Assembly (NCBI GenBank): GCA_016781635.1
Contig: JADDPY010000556.1
Coordinates: 1 to 8,565, forward strand
Length of the DNA: 8,565 bases
Direction: 5' to 3'
Origin: Rubrobacter sp.
GTDB taxonomy: Bacteria; Actinomycetota; Rubrobacteria; Rubrobacterales; Rubrobacteraceae
The position numbers and the translations under genes are program-made. The notes beneath the pieces were generated by a model that worked only from the letters and a program-made list of their open reading frames with translations, searched no databases and was not told where the DNA came from. Below are positions 1 through 4,881 of this stretch, piece by piece (the stretch's first letter is position 1; every line of letters begins with the position of its first letter).

Positions 1-762
1 ATCGTCAACCTCGGGCCGCCGGTCGTGGTCGTGCTGGTCGTGACGCTTGCGATCATGTGGTTTGTTTGGGGACGCAAGATGCGCTTCTCGGAGGAGAACC
101 AGCGGGAGATCTTCGCGCTGGACCCGGCCTCGTCCATTGCGGACCGTAGCCTGCTCCTGCGGGCGGGGGGCGTCATGGTGGCGACCGTGCTCGGCTTCTT
201 TTTGCAGGATCTGACCGGCCTCAACCCCGCCGTGGTGGCGCTCGCCGGGGCCGCTCTCGCCATGATCGTGTGTCGCTCCGACGTCGAGGAGTGCCTGGGC
301 GACGTCGAGTGGCCCACTATCCTGTTTTTCGTCGGTCTCTTCGTGATGGTCGGCGCCCTCGAATCGGTAGGCTTTATCGGTGCCATCGCCGATTATCTCG
401 GCTCCGCCTCGGACTCCCTCGCTCTCACCGCCGTCACGATTCTATGGGGGAGTGCGGTCGCCTCGGCGGTGGTGGACAACATCCCGTTCACCGCGACCAT
501 GATCCCGGTCGTCGAGGGGATCGGTGAGGCGCGCGGGTACGATGCATCTACCCTGGAGACTCTGTGGTGGTCGCTCTCCCTCGGCGCCTGCCTCGGCGGG
601 AACGCTACGCTCATAGGAGCGAGCGCAAACCTCGTCGTCGCCGGGATGGCCGAGCGTCATGGGCTCAAGATCTCCTTCGTCCGGTTCATGCTGGTTGGCC
701 TACCGCTGACGGTCATCGCCATCGCTATCAGTACGGTCTACGTGCTGCTGTTCCTGGTCTAG
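1..762 (+). CDS. ArsB/NhaD/CitM-family permease, 5' end outside window
   Basis: This is the C-terminal 253 residues of a polytopic inner-membrane ion transporter of the Ion Transporter superfamily (CitMHS/ArsB/NhaD-like). The frame is open from base 1, so the true start lies upstream; the internal GTG at 25 is not a credible start. Aligned by eye to the complete paralogue at 773-2050, base 1 falls near residue 172 of about 425, so the first half-repeat is missing from view. Visible hallmarks are the DNIPFTATMIPV helix-hairpin (about residues 159-170 of the visible part), the GGNATLIGASANLVVAGMAE motif (about 199-218) and several long hydrophobic helices. The substrate cannot be read from sequence; family members move arsenite, Na+/H+, citrate-metal or other dicarboxylates. 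No arsR or arsC lies in the window, so arsenic resistance is not supported. The gene ends 10 bases from the stop of its convergent paralogue. Confidence 0.9.
   Translation: MVNLGPPVVVVLVVTLAIMWFVWGRKMRFSEENQREIFALDPASSIADRSLLLRAGGVMVATVLGFFLQDLTGLNPAVVALAGAALAMIVCRSDVEECLGDVEWPTILFFVGLFVMVGALESVGFIGAIADYLGSASDSLALTAVTILWGSAVASAVVDNIPFTATMIPVVEGIGEARGYDASTLETLWWSLSLGACLGGNATLIGASANLVVAGMAERHGLKISFVRFMLVGLPLTVIAIAISTVYVLLFLV
420..510 (+). repeat. 91-bp near-identical inverted repeat, copy 1
   Basis: The segment matches the reverse complement of 1028-1118 at 90 of 91 positions by direct reading. The one difference is a synonymous third-position change (Ser AGT against AGC). It covers 30 codons, from Leu-Thr-Ala-Val through the Asp-Asn-Ile-Pro motif to Ile-Pro-Val. 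Identity drops sharply at both ends. It forms one arm of a long inverted repeat between the two convergent permease genes. Confidence 0.95.
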
Positions 763-772
763 GACCGGTCGG

Positions 773-2050
773 CTACGCGTAGTACCTGAGCAGCACGTAG
801 CCGGTGGCTACGGTCACGGAGATCAGGGTCACGGGGATACCGTAGATAAGGAACTTGACGAAGGTGATCCTCTGGCCGGCCCGCTCGGCCATCCCGGCTG
901 CAACGACGTTCGCCGAGGCCCCGATCAGCGTGGCGTTCCCGCCGAAGTCCGCGCCGAGGGCCAGAGACCACCACAGCGGACGGAGCTGCGCCTCGGAGAG
1001 GCCCTCGCTCCGGGCGAGTTCTTGAAGGACCGGGATCATGGTCGCGGTGAACGGGATGTTGTCCACCACCGCCGAGGCGACCGCGCTCCCCCATAGAATC
1101 GTGACGGCGGTGAGAGCGCTCGTCGCGTCGAACGCCGTAAGGAGCTCGGCGATGCTCCCGACGACGCCGGTAGCTTCCAGCCCTCCGACGAGCACGAACA
1201 GCCCAACGAAAAAGAACAGGGTAGGCCATTCCACCTCGCGCAGCACCTCCTCGACGTCGGAGCGTGCGTAGAGCAAGAGGACTGCGGCCCCGAAGAGAGC
1301 TATGGTCGCCGCCTCTAGGTGCAGTGCGCCGTGCAGAAAGAACGCGAGGATCACGGCGCCGAGCACTATGAGGCACTTCCTGAGCAATACGGGGTCCCGG
1401 ATGGCGCCACGGGCGTCAAGGCCCATGATGGTCTCCTCGGCGGTCTCGCTCGCCTTCAACTCCTTCCGAAACACGAGGTAGAGGTAGGCGAGGACCGCGG
1501 GGAGGGTAAGGATCACGACCGGGGCGAGATTGACGACGAAGTCGGCGAAGGAGAGCCCTGCAGCGCTCCCTATGAGGATGTTCGGCGGGTCACCGATGAG
1601 GGTCGCGGCCCCGCCGATGTTCGAGGCCAGAACCTGCGTAAGCAGTAACGGTAGCGGCGAGATGCCCAGGGCGTCGGCGATGAGGAATGTTACCGGGACC
1701 ATGAGGATGATGGTCGTCACGTTGTCCAGAAACGCCGATAACACGGCCGTGACGACGGCGAGCAGGATCAGGATCCGCCCCGGCCGCGCCTTGCCCCAGC
1801 GAGCGCTCTTTATGGCGAGGTACTCGAAGAGGCCGGTCTTGTCCAAGATCGAGACTATCACCATCATCCCGGCGAGCAGACCGATGGTGTTCCAATCTAT
1901 GAACTCGGTCGCGGCCTCGCTCTGCTCCACGATACCGAACGAGATAATGACCGCAGCCCCCAGGAGTGCCGCGACGGTGCGGTTGATGACCTCGGTGCCG
2001 ATGATGACTAGCACGAGGACGAAGAGCGCCACGGCGAAGACCGCCTCCAT
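773..2050 (-). CDS. ArsB/NhaD/CitM-family permease
   Basis: This is a complete polytopic membrane transporter of 425 residues, a usual length for CitMHS/ArsB/NhaD-like permeases. The two-fold internal repeat of the superfamily is visible: LDNVTTIILMVPV (residues 108-120) is echoed by VDNIPFTATMIPV (329-341), and SNIGGAATLIGDPPN (143-157) by FGGNATLIGASAN (369-381). About ten hydrophobic helices flank these re-entrant motifs. A charged linker (about 195-225) separates the halves. I chose the ATG at 2050 because GAGGGG lies 9 bases upstream and a perfect TATAAT element lies about 38-43 bases upstream. A GTG at 2113 would add 21 residues but would start upstream of that promoter, inside the leader of the divergent gene. 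The gene is convergent with a paralogue at 1-762 and divergent from a CBS-domain gene. The substrate is unknown: arsenite, sodium or an organic anion are all possible. Confidence 0.9.
   Translation of the reverse strand: MEAVFAVALFVLVLVIIGTEVINRTVAALLGAAVIISFGIVEQSEAATEFIDWNTIGLLAGMMVIVSILDKTGLFEYLAIKSARWGKARPGRILILLAVVTAVLSAFLDNVTTIILMVPVTFLIADALGISPLPLLLTQVLASNIGGAATLIGDPPNILIGSAAGLSFADFVVNLAPVVILTLPAVLAYLYLVFRKELKASETAEETIMGLDARGAIRDPVLLRKCLIVLGAVILAFFLHGALHLEAATIALFGAAVLLLYARSDVEEVLREVEWPTLFFFVGLFVLVGGLEATGVVGSIAELLTAFDATSALTAVTILWGSAVASAVVDNIPFTATMIPVLQELARSEGLSEAQLRPLWWSLALGADFGGNATLIGASANVVAAGMAERAGQRITFVKFLIYGIPVTLISVTVATGYVLLRYYA
796..812. terminator. short perfect hairpin near permease convergence
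   Basis: CGTAGCC and GGCTACG form a 7-bp perfect stem with a GGT loop, 34 bases beyond the stop of the + strand permease and inside the 3' end of the - strand permease. It could end transcription of the first gene, since only 10 bases separate the two stops. There is no U tract, and the stem also encodes Thr-Gly-Tyr-Val of the second gene, so it may be coincidental. Confidence 0.3.
1028..1118 (-). repeat. 91-bp near-identical inverted repeat, copy 2
   Basis: This is the second arm of the inverted repeat, lying within the - strand permease. It matches 420-510 at 90 of 91 positions and encodes the same 30 residues with the same codons except one Ser codon. The loop between the two arms is 517 bases. 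Confidence 0.95.
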
Positions 2051-2087
2051 AACCACCAACCCCTCTGAGATCCCCTGGAACCGGACG

Positions 2088-2097
2088 ATTATATAAT
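2088..2097. promoter_or_regulatory. palindromic shared -10 element, divergent promoter
   Basis: ATTATATAAT is a perfect 10-bp palindrome and presents a consensus TATAAT on each strand (2092-2097 on +, 2093-2088 on -) in an otherwise GC-rich intergenic region. The expected start near 2104 on + leaves a leader of about 21 nt carrying AGGAGG (2114-2119) before the CBS gene. The expected start near 2081 on - leaves about 31 nt before the permease ATG. No recognisable -35 hexamer is present on either side. Confidence 0.6.
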
Positions 2098-2124
2098 CTC
2101 GCATGGTCACCACAGGAGGTAAGG

Positions 2125-2610
2125 ATGAGCGACAAGGGAACTTCCCGCCACGGCGGCGGAGACATAAAGCTCGAAGAGATAATGCACCCGGCGGTGACCG
2201 TCACCCCGGACGCGACCGAGCGGGAGGCCCTGGAAGTCCTTCTCGAGAACAATATCCCCGGTGTCCCCGTGGTCGAGAACGACGGTACCCTCGTCGGCTT
2301 CGTCACGGACGGTCACCTCCTTGCCTCCGCACTGCCCAAGTACCTCTCCACGATGCAAGACGTCTCTTTCGTGCGGGAGGGCGGAGATGCCTGGGTCCAC
2401 TACTTCACCGAATCCGCCGACCGGCCCGTCAGCGAGGTCATGACGAAGAAGGTCTCCCGTATCGACGTCGGCAGAAGCGAGATCGTTGCCGCCCACAAGA
2501 TGGTACACGACGGCGTCTCATCGGTAGTCGTCACCGAGGGCGGCAAGGTAGTCGGCATCGTGAACCGCTTGGACCTCTACGCCGCCATCTTGGGACTCGA
2601 TAAGAGCTAG
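2125..2610 (+). CDS. tandem CBS-domain protein
   Basis: This is a soluble 161-residue protein made of two CBS domains (about 15-73 and 101-157) that would pair into a Bateman module, a fold that usually binds AMP, ATP, SAM or related ligands. Typical core patterns are EIMHPAVTVTPDATEREAL (residues 18-36) and EVMTKKVSRIDV (104-115), each opening a domain, with IPGVPVVENDGTLVGFV and VSSVVVTEGGKVVGIV as the beta-strand regions. A linker of roughly 27 residues separates the domains. There is no enzyme domain or membrane segment, so a stand-alone sensor or regulatory subunit is likely. The ATG has a perfect AGGAGG 5 bases upstream. The gene is divergent from a permease gene with a shared -10 element, which suggests coordinate expression and perhaps regulation of that transporter; the functional link is inference. 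A strong hairpin follows the stop. Confidence 0.92.
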   Translation: MSDKGTSRHGGGDIKLEEIMHPAVTVTPDATEREALEVLLENNIPGVPVVENDGTLVGFVTDGHLLASALPKYLSTMQDVSFVREGGDAWVHYFTESADRPVSEVMTKKVSRIDVGRSEIVAAHKMVHDGVSSVVVTEGGKVVGIVNRLDLYAAILGLDKS

Positions 2611-2620
2611 GCGCACGCAA

Positions 2621-2652
2621 AGGGGGCCGGCGCCCGAAGGCACCGGCCCCCT
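2621..2652 (+). terminator. intrinsic-type terminator hairpin after CBS gene
   Basis: The arms AGGGGGCCGGCGCC and GGCACCGGCCCCCT pair over 14 positions with one C-A mismatch, around a CGAA loop, starting 10 bases after the CBS stop codon. The outer CGCA and TGCG can add 4 bp. No T tract follows, as is common for terminators of high-GC actinobacteria. Confidence 0.85.
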
Positions 2653-2723
2653 CTGCGCGTAAGGGATGCTCCTTCGCTAGAGCCGCTTGGCGATCTCGCT
2701 TGGTGGCCTGCGCCGTGCCGTGC

Positions 2724-2770
2724 CTCTTGCTCAAGAGTTACCTGTAGCGAGTCTTGGCCGACCGTACAAT
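2724..2770 (+). promoter_or_regulatory. candidate promoter region of flavin reductase gene
   Basis: A -10-like TACAAT (2765-2770; 5 of 6 consensus) lies 35 bases before the GTG start. The hexamer 17 bases upstream (CTGTAG, 2742-2747) is a poor -35. Further upstream, CTCTTG-CT-CAAGAG (2724-2737) is a perfect 6-bp dyad that could be an operator. The rest of the 2653-2805 gap shows only a repeated CGCTTGG (2684, 2697) and no gene. Confidence 0.35.
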
Positions 2771-2805
2771 GCGAGGGTCGTTGCACGCAGGTTAGGGGGG
2801 CGACC

Positions 2806-3408
2806 GTGATCATAGACCCGTCCAAGCTGGACTCGCACAGCGTCTACAAGCTGCTCATAGGCTCGGTCGTGCCAAGGCCGATAGCCTGGGCCTCGACGCT
2901 GAGCCCTGAGGGCGTGCCGAACCTCGCCCCCTACAGCTTCTTCACCGTGGCCTCTCGCAACCCGCCGACGCTGTGCGTGAGCGTGGGCGAGCGTCCCAGC
3001 GGTGAACCCTTCCCGAAGGACACCCTGCGCAACATCGAGGAGACGGGGGAGTTCGTGGTCAACGTCGTCTCCTTCGCGCTCTCCAATGCGATGCACGAGT
3101 CCTCCAAGGACCACCCGCCCGGGGCCGACGAGTTCGAGGAGGCGGGGCTTACCGCCGCACCATGCGAGGTAGTGAAGGTTCCCAGGGTCGGTGAGGCAAG
3201 TGTTAGCATGGAGTGCAAGCTGGATCGCGTCGTCCCCATCGGCGCCGATAACCTCGTCCTCGGCAGGATGGTCCGCTTCCACATCCGCGATGAACTCTAC
3301 GGTGGTACCGGACGCATCGACGTGGCCGGCCTCGACCCTCTGGGGCGCCTCGCCGGAAACTACACAAAGGTCGAGACCATCTTCGAGTTGCCGCTGGAGG
3401 ACCTCTAG
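2806..3408 (+). CDS. flavin reductase-like FMN-binding protein
   Basis: This 200-residue protein matches the flavin reductase-like (DIM6/NTAB) split-barrel family, whose members bind FMN and either reduce flavin with NAD(P)H for partner monooxygenases or act as small flavoprotein oxidoreductases. The family signature is VVPRPIAWASTLSPEGVPN (residues 21-39), followed by LAPYSFFTVASRNPPTLCVS, the usual flavin-binding strands, then KDTLRNIEETGEFVVNVVS (66-84). A late GRIDVAGLDPLGRLAGNYT (168-186) is also typical. The length is normal and there is no signal peptide, so it is cytoplasmic. Translation starts at GTG 2806 with AGGGGGG 5 bases upstream. The gene follows a terminator, so it has its own promoter. 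A perfect hairpin lies 27 bases after its stop. Its partner is unknown; an LLM oxidoreductase at 6212-7051 is one possible consumer of reduced flavin, which is inference. Confidence 0.9.
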   Translation: MIIDPSKLDSHSVYKLLIGSVVPRPIAWASTLSPEGVPNLAPYSFFTVASRNPPTLCVSVGERPSGEPFPKDTLRNIEETGEFVVNVVSFALSNAMHESSKDHPPGADEFEEAGLTAAPCEVVKVPRVGEASVSMECKLDRVVPIGADNLVLGRMVRFHIRDELYGGTGRIDVAGLDPLGRLAGNYTKVETIFELPLEDL

Positions 3409-3435
3409 CAGAGCTATCCGAAGAAGCAGATTGAA

Positions 3436-3460
3436 GTTATCGGCGTCGCAGGCCGATAAC
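3436..3460 (+). terminator. perfect 9-bp hairpin between flavin reductase and NERD genes
   Basis: GTTATCGGC and GCCGATAAC pair perfectly around a 7-base loop. The hairpin begins 27 bases after the flavin reductase stop and ends 6 bases before the likely NERD start codon. It could terminate the upstream transcript (no U tract follows), or fold in the NERD leader. It overlaps a weak promoter-like arrangement: TTGAAG at 3431 and GATAAC at 3455, 18 bases apart. Confidence 0.5.
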
Positions 3461-3466
3461 GGTTGT

Positions 3467-4378
3467 ATGGATAAACTGCCTAGAAGCCGGGCCGGTGGGT
3501 ATGCCTGGCGCAGACATTTGAGGGGGATGCTCCCCTGGCTGCCGTTCGCCATCGTGCCAACGTTTTTGTACCCGATCTCCGTATTCGCGTTCGTGATACC
3601 CGGGAGGATCGGCTTCTGGCCGACGCACCTGGTGACTGTACTGGTAATCGGCATACTTCTCTTCATCGATAGGAAGACGGACCGCATAAATGCTACCTGG
3701 GGCGAGGGTGCACGAGGCGAGTTCAGGGTGGGAGAGGAGTTGGATAAGCTGCACAAAGACGGTTTCCATGTCTTCCATGATTGGTACTCGGGCAGGGGAA
3801 ATGTCGACCATTTCGTCGTCGGGCCGCAAGGCGTGTTCGCAATCGAAACGAAATCCTGGGACGGGGAGATCTCCTGTGCGGGCGGGGCACTTTTGAGGGA
3901 CGGCAAGCCACTGTATGGCAAGGATCCACTCAAGCAAGCTAAAGGGGAGGCCGCAGACGTAAGCCGGGCTATAAAGGAATCCCGGGACATATCTCTCTGG
4001 GTCTCGCCTATCTTGTGCTTCAGCCGGGCAGAACTCCGTTGTTACGAGGCTATGGGAGGCGTGATGCTTGCTGACATCGGCTCTCTGCGGCGTGTAATCA
4101 TCGAGCAACCCGAACGTTATCCACCGCAGCGGGTCAACTCGATCTCCTACTTTCTGGAGAGGCACTTGCAGGCCTCTGCCGCCGCGAAGCCGAACTCGCC
4201 GCCGTATAAACCGGGAAAGCTGAAAAGGGCGCTCAGGCTAGATCGCGTCTTCGTAGCGCTCTACGTAGTCTTCATCTTGTGCTTGACGCTGGTGTTCGCT
4301 GGCTCCACGGCCACCCTGTTGTGGAGAGCTGTCGATTTTTACCGCTTCGTGGACCAGGCCTGGAGCTTGCTCTTATAA
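3467..4378 (+). CDS. membrane-anchored NERD-domain protein
   Basis: This 303-residue protein carries a nuclease-related domain (NERD) between membrane segments. Two hydrophobic helices (about 22-46 and 54-67) are followed by a basic turn, then the NERD core: GARGEFRVGEEL (81-92), NVDHFVVGPQGVFAIETK (112-129) and PLKQAKGEA (154-162). These supply the expected Glu, Asp114, Glu127-x-Lys129 and Gln157 positions of this PD-(D/E)xK-like fold. A basic stretch (251-260) precedes a third helix (261-283). Positive-inside charges place the NERD domain in the cytoplasm. The ATG at 3467 has no Shine-Dalgarno site and sits 6 bases after a perfect hairpin; a leaderless start, or a later start such as ATG 3527, is possible. 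An open frame further upstream overlaps the flavin reductase gene and was rejected. Base composition looks less GC-rich than the neighbours, which hints at transfer. The cellular role is unknown; nuclease activity is inferred from the fold only. Confidence 0.85.
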   Translation: MDKLPRSRAGGYAWRRHLRGMLPWLPFAIVPTFLYPISVFAFVIPGRIGFWPTHLVTVLVIGILLFIDRKTDRINATWGEGARGEFRVGEELDKLHKDGFHVFHDWYSGRGNVDHFVVGPQGVFAIETKSWDGEISCAGGALLRDGKPLYGKDPLKQAKGEAADVSRAIKESRDISLWVSPILCFSRAELRCYEAMGGVMLADIGSLRRVIIEQPERYPPQRVNSISYFLERHLQASAAAKPNSPPYKPGKLKRALRLDRVFVALYVVFILCLTLVFAGSTATLLWRAVDFYRFVDQAWSLLL

Positions 4379-4393
4379 AGAGTAAGCATCATG

Positions 4394-4405
4394 ATACCCG
4401 GGTAT
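4394..4405. promoter_or_regulatory. 12-bp palindrome upstream of cupin gene
   Basis: ATACCCGGGTAT is a perfect 12-bp palindrome without a loop, 37 bases before the cupin start and 16 bases after the NERD stop. Its form suits a dimeric repressor site better than a terminator. No clear -10/-35 pair surrounds it. Confidence 0.3.
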
Positions 4406-4441
4406 GCCACGGGGTAAGGTAAAAAGTAGACAGGAGTTGTG

Positions 4442-4786
4442 ATGTCGGAGGAGAAAAACGTCGACAAGGTGAACGAAGAGGCGGCGCCCCAGGGCGAGAT
4501 GGGGCAGAGGTATCTCGCCTCCGGGGAGTCGGTCTCGATGCGCCTCTGGGAGAAAGAGCAGCCCGGGAAGCCCAAGCCCGAGGCCGCACGCGAGTACGAG
4601 ACGGTAGGATACGTCGTCTCGGGGAGGGCGGAGCTACGCTTGGGGGGAGAAACGACCCTTCTGGCCCCCGGTGACTCCTGGACGGTGCCGAAGGGCGCAT
4701 CCCACACCTACAACATCCTCGAACCCTTCACCGCCGTCGAGGCGACGAGCCCCCCGGCCGAGGCCGGCAGGCGCGACGAGCCGTAA
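4442..4786 (+). CDS. single-domain cupin protein
   Basis: This is a small cytoplasmic protein of 114 residues with one conserved beta-barrel cupin domain (about 28-104). The second cupin motif is clear: GDSWTVPKGASHTYN (residues 77-91), matching G-x5-P-x-G-x2-H. The first motif is degenerate: the Glu and following strand are present (E53 and GYVVSGRAEL) but the usual HxH is replaced by non-histidine residues. Metal binding is therefore uncertain, and a binding or small-molecule isomerase role cannot be chosen. The N-terminus is charged and probably disordered. I prefer the ATG at 4442, which has AGGAG 5 bases upstream; the GTG at 4439 is only 2 bases from that site. The gene lies 63 bases after the NERD gene on the same strand, so co-transcription is possible. 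A perfect 10-bp hairpin follows. Confidence 0.85.
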   Translation: MSEEKNVDKVNEEAAPQGEMGQRYLASGESVSMRLWEKEQPGKPKPEAAREYETVGYVVSGRAELRLGGETTLLAPGDSWTVPKGASHTYNILEPFTAVEATSPPAEAGRRDEP

Positions 4787-4831
4787 AAGGGAACCACGAA
4801 GAAGTACGCCTCATAAGGGCGCTCACATCTC

Positions 4832-4854
4832 GCGAGGCGTCACCGACGCCTCGC
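4832..4854. terminator. bidirectional terminator hairpin between cupin and carboxypeptidase genes
   Basis: GCGAGGCGTC and GACGCCTCGC form a perfect 10-bp stem with an ACC loop, 45 bases after the cupin stop and 27 bases from the stop of the convergent carboxypeptidase gene. A perfect stem works in both directions, which suits this convergent position. No U tract is visible on either side. Confidence 0.75.
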
Positions 4855-4881
4855 CGGGTAGCTTCTAAGAGAAGACCTCGA

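Noticed and set aside
759..1376. Arg-rich open frame of about 205 codons on -
   Set aside because: It is a shifted frame of the - strand permease, with no independent start signal and no domain pattern.
1..2050. Arsenic resistance operon
   Set aside because: The permeases resemble ArsB only at superfamily level, and no arsR, arsA or arsC gene is present in the window.
2051..2113. Longer permease form starting at GTG 2113
   Set aside because: It lacks a ribosome site in this orientation, would start upstream of the TATAAT element, and overlaps the leader of the divergent CBS gene.
3191..3466. N-terminal extension of the NERD frame back to 3191
   Set aside because: It lies in another frame of the well-supported flavin reductase gene, is Ser/Ala-rich with no domain pattern, and the first plausible start after that gene is 3467.
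2731..3990. Long antisense open frame of about 419 codons on -
   Set aside because: It runs across both the flavin reductase and NERD genes, has no recognisable motif, and is explained by the high GC content, which makes stops rare.
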